NCBI GenBank assembly: GCA_002343485.1
Contig: DDST01000176.1
Location: 31,491 to 58,645 of the forward strand
DNA length: 27,155 nucleotides
Reading direction: 5' to 3'
DNA from: Proteobacteria bacterium UBA2383
GTDB taxonomy: Bacteria > Pseudomonadota > Gammaproteobacteria > Competibacterales > Competibacteraceae
Each line of letters begins with the position of its first letter. The stretch's first letter is position 1. The notes below the pieces were generated by a model. It searched no databases. It was not told the origin of the DNA and saw only the letters and a list, made by a program, of their open reading frames with translations. A program made the position numbers and the translations under genes. This document shows positions 7,874 to 16,967 of this stretch, one piece after another.

Positions 7874-9250
7874 TTATGGACAGTCACCCGAGGGTGGAGC
7901 ACCGTAGACGCGCGCTAATTCGCAGTAAGCGGGCCTCGGCTTCTGTGGGCCGACCTGGTAGCTGGCATCCCATTTCTGCCCTATTAGCGCATTGGGGTTC
8001 TGATATTTCTCAGTCTGGACATACATTGCCGCCGGCTGATTCCAAGCGCCACCCCCACGATTGAAATCCATGAGCGCGAAGTTGGGTTCAGGCGCGTCGA
8101 GCCAGAAGCGGTACTGGTTGACGAAGGCACAGGCGCCCAGGAAATTCACAGGCTTGGCGGGTTGCCACATGGACTGGAACTGGCGCTTAACCCATGCTGC
8201 CTGACCGGCTTCATTGGGGGGACTGGATTCATCTGAGCTACGCCCGTATTCAGTGAACATGACCGGCGTATCGGTTGGAATATTATGGCCCATGAACCAC
8301 GCGGGAAGCTGATGATCGATCCATTCCCTCATGAAAGGGCCATCATTGAAAGGATTGGTCGCATAAATGACGCGCGCTTTCCAGAACGCCAAGCCCAGCC
8401 TTGGCTCGGCGAGGATCGCGTTAAAAGCGTCCAGAACCGCGCCGCCAGCAAGGTCATGCTTGATCCCGAAGGTGACAGGGAAAATGACCGGCAACCGATT
8501 GCGGTCGGGGACCGCCAGTTCATCTTCCAGTTCTTTCCAATACAAAGCGACCTGAGCGACCAAATCAGCTCTTTTGCATTGGCTCACATCGAATTCATTA
8601 AAGATCTTCAGGACACCAGCGGCTGGATCGGGATTTAAGGACCCCTCATAGATATCATCAAATAGTTGCTTTACATACTTCGGCCAATCCTGCTGGGGAA
8701 CGTCCGGGTTACTCCCACACATTATTTCATAGATATAATTGGAGATAGGAATGGTAACATTCATACCCAAGTTTTTGGCGTATTTGAGAAATGGATCGTG
8801 ATTACGAAACCTGCGGTCCGTATTCCAATCGTAGAGATGAATAAAATTCGCGTTGAGTTCCGCTTTATATCGGCCTAAGTCATCACGGCCCTGCTTATTG
8901 ACATCCTTGCCCCACAAATCTCGAAAATCGGCATTGTAGAAATCCGAGTCATAATAAATGGTGTATTTGACATTTAATTTAGCTCGTGGATTATTCGGGT
9001 CAGGCTGATAGTATGGATTACCGCTTTTATCATAAGTTTGTATTTCACCCTGGAAATAAGGCAGGACACCGCCAAACCGAGGATCCAATGGCTTCTCCGG
9101 TCCTGTAGGGCCTGGGATGTAGGCAATACCTCGAATATCGGAGATTCCGAACTTTTGAGCACGTTCCATCGCGGTCATATCAGCTTGGGCTGTTGCAACA
9201 GACAACGCCGTTGCTGTCAAAATAAACATCGTTTTGTGCCATAAACGCAT
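7874..9250 (-). CDS. secreted glycoside-hydrolase-like protein (TIM-barrel, clan A type)
   Basis: A 458-residue exported protein. The ATG at 9250 is preceded by a strong Shine-Dalgarno (GGAGG) and starts a clear signal peptide, MRLWHKTMFILTATALSVAT, with cleavage after AQA near residue 23. A longer reading from 9292 would put 14 residues before that signal. The layout suits a clan A (beta/alpha)8 glycosidase: an Asn-Glu pair in KIFNEFD (Asn218-Glu219) as acid/base and Glu334 in MFTEYGRSSD, about 115 residues later, as nucleophile. The segments LWGKDVNKQGRDDL and FIHLYDWN are reminiscent of glucan-active enzymes. I cannot name the family or substrate. Polysaccharide degradation or remodelling outside the inner membrane is inferred. 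The gene stands alone. Confidence 0.7.
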   Translation of the reverse strand: MRLWHKTMFILTATALSVATAQADMTAMERAQKFGISDIRGIAYIPGPTGPEKPLDPRFGGVLPYFQGEIQTYDKSGNPYYQPDPNNPRAKLNVKYTIYYDSDFYNADFRDLWGKDVNKQGRDDLGRYKAELNANFIHLYDWNTDRRFRNHDPFLKYAKNLGMNVTIPISNYIYEIMCGSNPDVPQQDWPKYVKQLFDDIYEGSLNPDPAAGVLKIFNEFDVSQCKRADLVAQVALYWKELEDELAVPDRNRLPVIFPVTFGIKHDLAGGAVLDAFNAILAEPRLGLAFWKARVIYATNPFNDGPFMREWIDHQLPAWFMGHNIPTDTPVMFTEYGRSSDESSPPNEAGQAAWVKRQFQSMWQPAKPVNFLGACAFVNQYRFWLDAPEPNFALMDFNRGGGAWNQPAAMYVQTEKYQNPNALIGQKWDASYQVGPQKPRPAYCELARVYGAPPSGDCP

Positions 9251-9489
9251 GGTGTTATTCCTCCAATGTGATGCAAAAAAACACATCCTCAAAAGGGTTT
9301 AAACTGCTTCCCATATTGAACGGCTCAATTAAACCTTAAGACAACGATCCCCGCTTGGCTACCTTTCCCAACCATAACAGCCAACTCAACAACATCCAGA
9401 AGATCGAACACACCTGCTCTGCAAACCCTTGCTGGGTCTGTCCAGTCAATACGTCTATATGGCTATCAACATTTATTTAATACAGCTTC

Positions 9490-9975
9490 TTAACCAGCGA
9501 TAAACACCCGGTCACCGGCCACCACCCGTTCAAACAGATCCCGCACATCCAGATTGCTCATGCGAATACAGCCGTGCGAGAGCGGTTTGCCCATCGGCGC
9601 GGTATCCGGACAGCCGTGGATATAGATAAACCGGCGAAGGGTGTCGCAATGCCCCCCCCGGTTGTAGCCTGACTCCAACCCGGTCAGCCAGAGAATCCGG
9701 GTCAGAATCCAGTCCCGCTCCGGGTACCGGACCGCCCATTCAGGACTATAGATTTCACCGGTGGGCCGGCGGCCGGCAAACACGGTGTTAAGAGGCTGCC
9801 CAGCCCCGATCTTGAGGCGGATGCGATGCCAGCCGCGCGGTGTGCAACCGCTGTTACGCTGCTCACCGGCACCATTGCGCGCGGTCGACACGGAATAGGT
9901 CGCGACTACCCGTTGCCCTTCCAGCAGATCCAGCCGTTGCGCTGGAAGGCTAACGTGAATCAATCGCTCGGACAT
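9490..9975 (-). CDS. L,D-transpeptidase (YkuD domain), no signal peptide
   Basis: A 161-residue protein consisting of little more than a YkuD catalytic domain. The family signature is complete: IYIHG (His120) and SHGCIRM with catalytic Cys136, plus His134 and Arg138. Such enzymes form 3-3 peptidoglycan crosslinks or attach proteins to peptidoglycan, normally in the periplasm. The start at 9975 (MSERLIHVSL) overlaps the end of the CYTH gene by 16 bases. A longer frame from 10053 runs further into that gene and still gives no signal peptide. Export is therefore unexplained: it could be a misassigned start, an unusual leader or a cytoplasmic role. It is the last gene of the possible lut-recB transcript. 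Confidence 0.88.
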   Translation of the reverse strand: MSERLIHVSLPAQRLDLLEGQRVVATYSVSTARNGAGEQRNSGCTPRGWHRIRLKIGAGQPLNTVFAGRRPTGEIYSPEWAVRYPERDWILTRILWLTGLESGYNRGGHCDTLRRFIYIHGCPDTAPMGKPLSHGCIRMSNLDVRDLFERVVAGDRVFIAG

Positions 9976-10442
9976 GACCAGCTTTGGTAAGGATGCCGGG
10001 CCAGTTGCGAGTTGTAATAACGGATGTCGTGTGAAACATCCTCGCCCACCCAATCGGGCCGAGCGAAGGGCTCGCCGGGCCGGCTCAGCTCCACTTCTGC
10101 CACGATCAGGCCGGCATTATCACCGGCAAACTCGTCGATTTCCCACAAATGTTCGCCGAAATGCAGATAATGACGGGTCTTCTCCAACAGTGGCTTTTCG
10201 CATAAGGTGTCTAGAATTTCCTCGGCTTCGTCCAGCGGGATGAAATATTCATACTCGCTGCGCTGGATGCCTAGAGTTCCGCTCTTGAGGTTTAGGAAGC
10301 CCTGGTGACCGGCCACTCGCACCCGCACCGAGCAACGAGCGTCGCTGGTCAGGTAGCCCTGCCGCATCCGTACCGAGCGCTCGACCTGCTGGCGCCAGCG
10401 GTCGTCTTGAATCAAAAATTTGTGTTCAATCTCAGTGGCCAT
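9960..10442 (-). CDS. CYTH domain protein (triphosphate tunnel metalloenzyme)
   Basis: A 160-residue stand-alone CYTH protein. The hallmark ExExK motif is at the N-terminus (EIEHK, residues 4-8). It is followed by the alternating Arg/Lys/Glu strands expected of the tunnel: RMRQGYL, VRVRVAG, LNLKSG, YEYFIPL, EIDEFAG and AEVELS. Small bacterial members usually hydrolyse inorganic triphosphate or nucleoside triphosphates with a divalent metal; some relatives are class IV adenylate cyclases. The sequence alone does not settle the substrate, but short single-domain members are mostly triphosphatases. A Shine-Dalgarno GGAAAGA precedes the ATG. It lies 72 bases after recB and overlaps the L,D-transpeptidase gene. 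Confidence 0.88.
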   Translation of the reverse strand: MATEIEHKFLIQDDRWRQQVERSVRMRQGYLTSDARCSVRVRVAGHQGFLNLKSGTLGIQRSEYEYFIPLDEAEEILDTLCEKPLLEKTRHYLHFGEHLWEIDEFAGDNAGLIVAEVELSRPGEPFARPDWVGEDVSHDIRYYNSQLARHPYQSWSCPSD

Positions 10443-10514
10443 TGATCTTTCCGTTGGTGGAGCCAGAAGCTCAGTGAAGAGGCTTACACAAAAGCCGCGC
10501 CATGCGTTGATCCG

Positions 10515-13500
10515 TTAGGGGCGCCCCATCAACTTATCCAGGGCCGCGACCAGCGCTGGGGCCGGTAAGTCATGGAATACCCCACAATCCCTGCCTTGCG
10601 CTGGATCCATACCACGCAGGAACAGATAAAAAACCCCGCCAAAATGGCGCTCATAATCATAATCTAGCACCCGCAAGCGCAAATAGCGGTGCAGAGCGAC
10701 CGTATAAATCAGATATTGCAGCACATACGCCTCACGGGCCATGGCTTCAGCCAGCCGATCCGGTTGATAGGCAGCCAGCTCTGGCCCCAACCAGTTGGAT
10801 TTGTAATCCACCAGATAGAACCGCCCCTCTGCTTCAAATACCAGATCGATGAAGCCCTTCATATAACCTCGCAAGGGATTGAAATCCAATTGGTCAATCA
10901 TCTCCCGGAAGGGGCTGGCTGCGTAACCATGCCGCTCCAGCACCTGCCGCAACGCCTCAGGACGCAGATGAGCCAGCGGATAATAAAATTCCAGTTCATT
11001 CAGCCGCCGATCCAGTGTCACTGCATCCAGCCGCAACCCGTTGCCGTGCAGCGGCGTCGCCAGCACCCGTTCCACCCAATCAGCCACCGCCAACGTCCAG
11101 GACTCAGCATCCAGACCGTGCCCGGCCAGTGTCCGGGCCACCAGCTTCTCCAGTTGTTCCCGATCCTGCTGGCTAAAATCCAGCCGTTCGAAAATAGCGT
11201 GTAAACAGGTACCGGCCCGTGCGCCGCGCGGGAAGTTGAAACGATCAAGACGAGGTGTAGCCACCAGTCCGGTTTCTACCACCGGAACAACTGGCGTCAT
11301 GTCATAATCTGGCATTTCCGCCGATAACCCCGCGGTCAGCGACGTAAAACTGCCTATTCGCCAGAATTCAGACAGCGACCCATTGAAAACCCGTGCTTGC
11401 AACTCCGGCTCTTCAACGGCAGGGGGTTGGTAACGGCTTCCCGTCTCCAGAGGCAACGGCACCATTGCAACCGTCTCGCCCGCCGGAGCAAACACACTTT
11501 GCAGGTCACGGAGAAAGACGGCCGGCGTGATGCTGTCAAAACGCTGCCGCGTGACTTCCAGGGCATCTTGCGAAGGGCCTGCCACCGCTGGATGATGCAA
11601 CAGCCAGGCAGCCGGCGCGGTGTCAGCCTCCTTCATCTTGCCCCAGACCAGGGTGCAGCGTTGCTTGGCGCGCGTCAGCGCCACGTAGAACAAGCGCAGG
11701 TTCTCGGCTATTTCCTCATGGCGGGCATGCTGAATGGCTGGATCATCGTCCCTAACGCCGATGGCGAGAATGGAGCGGCGCAAATCAGCCGGGTCATGAT
11801 ACAGCACCCGGTCCTCTTCACCCGTGCGCAACCGCCCATCCCACAGGAACGGGCAAAACACCACGTCATATTCCAGCCCTTTACTCTTATGGACGGTGAC
11901 AATCCGTACCAGATTTTCGTCGCTTTCTAGCCGCAACTGCTGCTCTTCATCCTTATTGGCCGGCAAATGGCGGCTATCGCCTAGCCACTTGAGCAAACCC
12001 GCCATACCGGGATGCGTGCGGCTAGCGACATGCAGCAATTCCGCCAAATGCAGCACATTGGTCAAGCGCCGCTCGCCATCACGGAAAGCCAGCAGGCGTT
12101 GCGGTACGCCTTCGTTGATCAGCCAGACGCGAAAGAAGCGCATGAAGCCGTGTTCGTGCCACAATTGCCGGTAATCCTGAAACTTTTCCAGCCAGCGCGA
12201 CCAAGCCTGCTCCTGCTCATGAAGCTGATGCAACGCTTCTCCGCTCAACCCGAATAGATCAGACGCCAACGCGGTGCGCACCCGGCCTTCATGGCCGGGT
12301 TCCGCAACCGCCGCCAGCAACCACTCCAATTGCCGGGCCTCCTCCGAGAGAAACACACTGTCATCGGCATGCCGGACGCTTGGCACATTCAATTGCAATA
12401 AATGCCGGCGAACCAATCGCCCTTGCCAATGACTACGGACCAACACCGCGATGTCGCCACCGGCTAGCGGCCGTTCACCGATGTGTGCTTGGTTGCGCAC
12501 GCCCAGATTCAACAACCGGGCGATTTCTGCCGCTGTAGCCCGGGCTGCTTGCTGGCTTGCCATGCCCTTGTTCACGGGTTTACCTGAACTGCCGGGCTCC
12601 ACCAGCCAGAGTTGCAGCGGCGGTTCCAGCCGTCCCTGAATCCGCAAGGGCAGGTGCTGCTTGCGCTCAGCCGGGATAGCTGGATGGAAGGGGATGCCAT
12701 CGAATAGAAACGGTTGATCCTTAACCGTACCGAACACTGCGTTCAAGGCGGTTAACAGGCGTGGATCAGAACGCCAGTTCACATCGAGAGTATACTGTTG
12801 CAGTGTATCGCGACGGGCGGTCAGGTAGGCAAAGATGTCGGCGCCCCGGAAGCTGTAGATAGCCTGTTTCGGATCGCCGACCAGGAACACCGGCTTGCCG
12901 GTCCCGGCGTAGATGCAGCGAAAAATTTCGTACTGTACCGGATCGGTGTCTTGAAATTCATCAATCAACGCCGCAGCATAGCGGTTGCGGAGCGTTTCAA
13001 TCAACGCCGCTCCATGCCGGCGATGATGGAGGGCGGCGTGTAGATCCAGCAGCAAATCGTCATAAGACTGCAACTGTTGCCGCCGCTTGCGCACCGCCAA
13101 TTCACCGGTGCAGTATTTCAACAATTGCACCGGGATCTGATAGCGGCAGTAATCGGCCAACGCCTCGCAAGCAGTTTTCAGTGCTTCACAAGCGTCGAAA
13201 AAAACATGGTGCGGCGCGGTCTGATCTTTCTTGATCGAGGCGTGCAGTTTCGCCGTAGTGAATTGTTCAAACTTGTTGAACAGCGCCAGTCGCGGCGGAT
13301 CAGCGCTGAGATAAGCATCCATCGCTTCCAGCCAGCCGGGAATCGATTTCAAGTTATATTTTTGCCGGTTGATGACCGGTGAATTTAACAATAGCTCCTC
13401 AATTCCGGCGCGATCCTGCCGCCATCCATCGCGGGCCTTATAGAAGGCCGCGAAAAAAGCCTGCTCCAACGCCGCACCGTCAGCGCCGCCATTTGGCGTC

Positions 13501-14096
13501 ACGATCTGTAGATAAGGTTTGCCGAGATGAGGCTCCACCTGTTTGAGCAGCGTCTCCGGACTATCGCCTTTATCCAGAAAGTATTGCACTACCAATGGGG
13601 AACCGGGATAGAACGCCCGGCGCCAGAAATCCTCGACAATTTCCCGCAACAGCTCACGGGTGTCGGCCATCAATTCGGTATCGAACGACAGACCACTTTC
13701 AAAGGCATTGTCACCCAACACCCGTTTGCAGAATCCGTGGATGGTGAAAATAGCGGCCTCATCGAAACCGCGCAGGGCATTGCTTAGACGGCGAATGGCC
13801 AATTCCCGATCCGGGGCCAAGTCCAGTAACCGCACACCCAATTCATCGTCATCGTCAGCGCGGCCCTGTAGAAAGGCGTGGCGGATTTGCGCCAGCCGGC
13901 TACGAATGCGATCACGCAATTCCTTGGTTGCAGCATTGGTGTAAGTCACGACTAGAATGCGGTTGACCGGAATATGTGCTTCAACCACCAGCCGCACGTA
14001 GAGTGCGGTAATGGTATAGGTTTTACCCGTTCCGGCACTGGCTTCGATCAGGTTAAAACCGGTTAGATGAGTGTAGAGCGGGTCGAGACGTTGCAT
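10515..14096 (-). CDS. recB: RecBCD exonuclease V beta subunit RecB
   Basis: A 1193-residue UvrD-family 3'-5' helicase with a C-terminal nuclease; E. coli RecB is 1180. Walker A EASAGTGKT lies at residues 18-26. Helicase motifs include LIDEFQDTDPVQYEIF, VFLVGDPKQAIYSFRGAD, VNWRSDP, VTVHKSKGLEYDVVF and LFYVALTRAKQR. Nuclease residues are Asp1084, Asp1097 and Lys1099 (DYKSN), with the same spacing as the E. coli catalytic Asp1067/Asp1080/Lys1082. In the RecBCD complex it unwinds and degrades double-strand ends and loads RecA at Chi. No recC or recD is nearby: the gene starts 9 bases after lutC, with no evident Shine-Dalgarno, and is followed by a CYTH gene. The protein is intact throughout. Confidence 0.95.
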   Translation of the reverse strand: MQRLDPLYTHLTGFNLIEASAGTGKTYTITALYVRLVVEAHIPVNRILVVTYTNAATKELRDRIRSRLAQIRHAFLQGRADDDDELGVRLLDLAPDRELAIRRLSNALRGFDEAAIFTIHGFCKRVLGDNAFESGLSFDTELMADTRELLREIVEDFWRRAFYPGSPLVVQYFLDKGDSPETLLKQVEPHLGKPYLQIVTPNGGADGAALEQAFFAAFYKARDGWRQDRAGIEELLLNSPVINRQKYNLKSIPGWLEAMDAYLSADPPRLALFNKFEQFTTAKLHASIKKDQTAPHHVFFDACEALKTACEALADYCRYQIPVQLLKYCTGELAVRKRRQQLQSYDDLLLDLHAALHHRRHGAALIETLRNRYAAALIDEFQDTDPVQYEIFRCIYAGTGKPVFLVGDPKQAIYSFRGADIFAYLTARRDTLQQYTLDVNWRSDPRLLTALNAVFGTVKDQPFLFDGIPFHPAIPAERKQHLPLRIQGRLEPPLQLWLVEPGSSGKPVNKGMASQQAARATAAEIARLLNLGVRNQAHIGERPLAGGDIAVLVRSHWQGRLVRRHLLQLNVPSVRHADDSVFLSEEARQLEWLLAAVAEPGHEGRVRTALASDLFGLSGEALHQLHEQEQAWSRWLEKFQDYRQLWHEHGFMRFFRVWLINEGVPQRLLAFRDGERRLTNVLHLAELLHVASRTHPGMAGLLKWLGDSRHLPANKDEEQQLRLESDENLVRIVTVHKSKGLEYDVVFCPFLWDGRLRTGEEDRVLYHDPADLRRSILAIGVRDDDPAIQHARHEEIAENLRLFYVALTRAKQRCTLVWGKMKEADTAPAAWLLHHPAVAGPSQDALEVTRQRFDSITPAVFLRDLQSVFAPAGETVAMVPLPLETGSRYQPPAVEEPELQARVFNGSLSEFWRIGSFTSLTAGLSAEMPDYDMTPVVPVVETGLVATPRLDRFNFPRGARAGTCLHAIFERLDFSQQDREQLEKLVARTLAGHGLDAESWTLAVADWVERVLATPLHGNGLRLDAVTLDRRLNELEFYYPLAHLRPEALRQVLERHGYAASPFREMIDQLDFNPLRGYMKGFIDLVFEAEGRFYLVDYKSNWLGPELAAYQPDRLAEAMAREAYVLQYLIYTVALHRYLRLRVLDYDYERHFGGVFYLFLRGMDPAQGRDCGVFHDLPAPALVAALDKLMGRP

Positions 14097-14105
14097 ATCG
14101 TTAAT

Positions 14106-14768
14106 TTAGCTAAGAATAAACACCACCAGCTCTTTCGGTCCATGCACGCCAAAGGTCAGAGTCAGCTCGATATCAGCGGTTTTGGACGGGCCAGAAATCA
14201 GCAGAGCGTTGGCCGGCATCCCGTGCCTCAGCCAGTGCTGCTGATCGATCGCCTCAGCGAAGGTGTTAAAGATCGTCTTGGCATCCAGCACTGCGATATG
14301 CAAGCCCGGCGTCAGCGACATCAGACGGGGTTCTGCCGCACTGGGCCAGAGGATCAAAGCGCCAGTCTCAGCGATGGCGCCTCGCGTAGAGGTAATACCG
14401 GCGTCGATACTGAACAACCGCTCCCGGCATTGTTCGGCCGGCTCGATATAGGGAACGAGGGGTGGCAAATCTGCTTCCCAAGCCGCTTCCAGCGCTGGAC
14501 CGAACGGTGCTGCAGGTCCATACAGCAATCCATTCAGCGCGCGGGTGCGCAGCATGGCCTTGAACTCATCAAGCCAGCCACCGGCAGACACGACCCGCAC
14601 CTCGGCATGCATGGTCTCCAGCATTCTCTGCAGCCGGCCGATGCGCTCCTCCAGACTCAGCTCTAACCCCGCAATGATTGGCGCGTCCGGCACGATAAAA
14701 GGACCTTGGCCTTGGATAGTCGTGGCCCGCAGCCGGGACAAGATGTTGGCGCGGGCGTTAGCGGTCAT
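14106..14768 (-). CDS. lutC: lactate utilization protein LutC (LUD domain)
   Basis: A 220-residue LUD-domain protein (YkgG/LutC), a component of the LutABC iron-sulfur complex that oxidises L-lactate to pyruvate. Family segments include ILSRLRATT near the start, ADIGITSTRGAIAETG-like text (here IDAGITSTRGAIAETGAL), PRLMSLTPGLHIAVLDAKTI and the C-terminal ISGPSKTADIELTLTFGVHGPKEL (read in parts), which contains the conserved GPS-TADIE block. It overlaps the end of lutB by 11 bases, so expression is coupled. Length matches the family. It contains no cysteine cluster, as expected: the clusters are in LutA and LutB. Confidence 0.92.
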   Translation of the reverse strand: MTANARANILSRLRATTIQGQGPFIVPDAPIIAGLELSLEERIGRLQRMLETMHAEVRVVSAGGWLDEFKAMLRTRALNGLLYGPAAPFGPALEAAWEADLPPLVPYIEPAEQCRERLFSIDAGITSTRGAIAETGALILWPSAAEPRLMSLTPGLHIAVLDAKTIFNTFAEAIDQQHWLRHGMPANALLISGPSKTADIELTLTFGVHGPKELVVFILS

Positions 14769-16197
14769 TGTCGAGTCCTCGTTCCTGGGCCAGTTGATGC
14801 AGGCTCTTCGGGGCGAACAGCGGCGGGGTGCGGGTGCGGGTCCATTCCTTGAGCGGGCCGATCATCGGCAGATGCTGGCCAAGTTTGCCCAATATTTGGG
14901 AACCAATCCGGGCCAGTCCGGGACGGGTGTTGTACAGCGCCCAGCTTTTCCAGCTCAGTCCTTCCACCGTGGTGTAACGGTAGCCGTGGCCCTTGACATC
15001 ATGCTCTGACTCACCCTGGGCGTAAGCCTCGTTGCGCAACATGCGGAGAATTTCAGTAAACGGAATTTTAACTGGACAGACCTCCTCGCACGCGCCGCAG
15101 AACGTAGAGGCGCTGGCCATCACGCCCGCTTCGTCCAGCCCTTCCAATTGCGGGGTCAGGATCGAACCGATGGGGCCGGGATAAACGTGACCATAAGCGT
15201 GTCCGCCGAGCCGGATATAGATCGGACAGTGATTCAGACAGGCCCCGCAGCGGATGCATTGCAAGGTGGCGCGGCGCTCGGCGTCGCCGTAGATACTGGA
15301 ACGCCCGTTATCGAGAATGACGAGATGCACTTCCTGGGGGCCATCCAATTCATCCAGCCGGCGCGGCGAGGTGATCATGTTGAAATAGGTGGTGATCGGC
15401 TGGCCGGTGGCGGAACCGGTGAGCAGGCGCAGCAAAGGTGGTACATCCTGCAACTTTTCCACCACCTTTTCCAAACCCATCAATGCAATATGCACCGGCG
15501 GCGCAGTGGTGCACATCCGGCCATTACCTTCGTTTTCCACCAGGCAGAGCGTACCCGTCTCCGACACCGCGAAATTAACCCCGCTGATCCCGATTTCGCC
15601 CGCCCGGAACTTCTCGCGCAACTCCTGACGGGCAATGGCGTTTAACTCCTCCACCACCTCGGTGTAGGGCGCATCGGGAATCCGTTCATGGAATAGGTGG
15701 GCGATCTGATCCTTGTTCTTGTGAATGGCCGGCACGATGATATGCGAAGGGGTCTCGCCATCCAGTTGAATAATGTACTCACCCAGATCCGTTTCCAGTG
15801 CCTCGATGCCTTGCTCTTCCAGAAAATGATTGAGATGCATTTCCTCAGACACCATCGATTTGCCCTTGATGACCCGGCGGGCGTTGTGGCGACGGATAAT
15901 GTCCAAACAAATCGCGTTAGCCTCAGCGGTGGTCTCCGCCCAATGCACCTGAATGCCGTTGGCAGTGCAACGCCCTTCCAATTGTTCCAGCAGATCCGGT
16001 AACTGACGCAAAGCCCGGCGGCGGATGCTTTCGCCCTGGGCACGCAACTGCTCGAAGGCTTCAGTGTCAGCGAACAGGGCACGGCGGCGCTGACTTAACG
16101 TAGTCATCGCACTGCGCAAATTGCGCCGCAATTGCCCATCATCCAGCGCCTTGGCGACGTTACGTTCAAAGATGACGACATCAGCCGTTTTGGTCAT
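14758..16197 (-). CDS. lutB: lactate utilization iron-sulfur protein LutB
   Basis: A 479-residue protein with an N-terminal LUD-type domain and a C-terminal two-cluster ferredoxin domain. The 4Fe-4S motifs are CIRCGACLNHCP (Cys314, 317, 320, 324) and CGACEEVCP (Cys367, 370, 374). It is the electron-transfer core of the LutABC L-lactate oxidation complex (YkgF in E. coli, 475 residues). I start it at the ATG at 16197, which overlaps the lutA stop as ATGA. A longer frame from 16287 lies inside lutA and adds 30 unrelated residues. All expected cysteines are present. Confidence 0.94.
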   Translation of the reverse strand: MTKTADVVIFERNVAKALDDGQLRRNLRSAMTTLSQRRRALFADTEAFEQLRAQGESIRRRALRQLPDLLEQLEGRCTANGIQVHWAETTAEANAICLDIIRRHNARRVIKGKSMVSEEMHLNHFLEEQGIEALETDLGEYIIQLDGETPSHIIVPAIHKNKDQIAHLFHERIPDAPYTEVVEELNAIARQELREKFRAGEIGISGVNFAVSETGTLCLVENEGNGRMCTTAPPVHIALMGLEKVVEKLQDVPPLLRLLTGSATGQPITTYFNMITSPRRLDELDGPQEVHLVILDNGRSSIYGDAERRATLQCIRCGACLNHCPIYIRLGGHAYGHVYPGPIGSILTPQLEGLDEAGVMASASTFCGACEEVCPVKIPFTEILRMLRNEAYAQGESEHDVKGHGYRYTTVEGLSWKSWALYNTRPGLARIGSQILGKLGQHLPMIGPLKEWTRTRTPPLFAPKSLHQLAQERGLDNDR

Positions 16198-16952
16198 TGG
16201 GTGCGCTCCAGAATAAATTCGGCGAAATGTTGGGCCGGGACATTCAACTGGCGGTAACCGAGCGTACCCGCGATATTGAGCAAACAACCGCAGTCAGTGG
16301 ATAACACCCGCGCTGCGCCGGTCTGCATAATGTCATTCACCTTGTCATGGGCCATGGCTGCGGAAATCGCGGGCTGCTTAACCGAGAACGTGCCGCCGAA
16401 ACCGCAGCACTCCCGCTCGTTCTGCAATTCCACCAATTCCACCCGCTCCAACTGCCCCAACAACATCTTGGCATAAGGGACAATGGCCATTTCCCGCAGG
16501 GCGTGACAGGACGAATGCCAAGTGACCTTGACCGGCTCGCCGCGATCTTCCAGGCGAACCTGGAGTACCTTGACCATAAACTCGCTCAGCTCATAGATCC
16601 GGCTAGAGAAACGGCACACCTCCTCGATATCCGGTTCATGGGCAAACAAATGGGGATACTGGTGCTTCAACATCCCGGCGCAGGAACCGGAAGGAACCAC
16701 GATCGGATAATCTTTGGCAAAGGCTTTCAATTGATGGCGGGCGACCCGGCGGGCCTCCTCGGGAAAGCCGGAGTTATGCGCCGGCTGGCCACAACAGGAT
16801 TGTTCCTGGGGAAAGATGACCTGGATGCCTTCCCGTTGCAGTAATTCGATGCCCGCCAATCCGGCTTGGGGAAAACAGGCGTCGATGACGCAGGTGCCGA
16901 AGTAATACACCTTGCTGGGGCGAGGAATGGGGGGTGATGAGGCGTCGGTCAT
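16194..16952 (-). CDS. lutA: lactate utilization protein LutA (CCG-domain Fe-S subunit)
   Basis: A 252-residue protein with two cysteine-rich CCG domains, as in heterodisulfide reductase subunit B and glycolate oxidase GlcF. The motifs are SCCGQPAHNSG (Cys53-Cys54) and ECCGFGGTFSV (Cys182-Cys183), with additional conserved cysteines at GTCVID (21) and SGSCAGM (91). It is the first gene of lutABC, matching E. coli YkgE (239 residues). There is no good Shine-Dalgarno before the ATG at 16952. Instead a large dyad sits 15 bases upstream. No lactate permease or GntR-type LutR gene is in the window. Confidence 0.94.
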   Translation of the reverse strand: MTDASSPPIPRPSKVYYFGTCVIDACFPQAGLAGIELLQREGIQVIFPQEQSCCGQPAHNSGFPEEARRVARHQLKAFAKDYPIVVPSGSCAGMLKHQYPHLFAHEPDIEEVCRFSSRIYELSEFMVKVLQVRLEDRGEPVKVTWHSSCHALREMAIVPYAKMLLGQLERVELVELQNERECCGFGGTFSVKQPAISAAMAHDKVNDIMQTGAARVLSTDCGCLLNIAGTLGYRQLNVPAQHFAEFILERTQ

Positions 16953-16967
16953 GGCGGCGGTCTCGCG

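Noticed and set aside
9330..9480. Minus-strand hydrophobic stretch (FWMLLSWLLWLG) between the glycosidase and L,D-transpeptidase genes
   Set aside because: The frame has no ATG start and no Shine-Dalgarno and is about 45 codons long. It looks like a transmembrane or sorting tail but lacks a PEP motif or upstream coding part.
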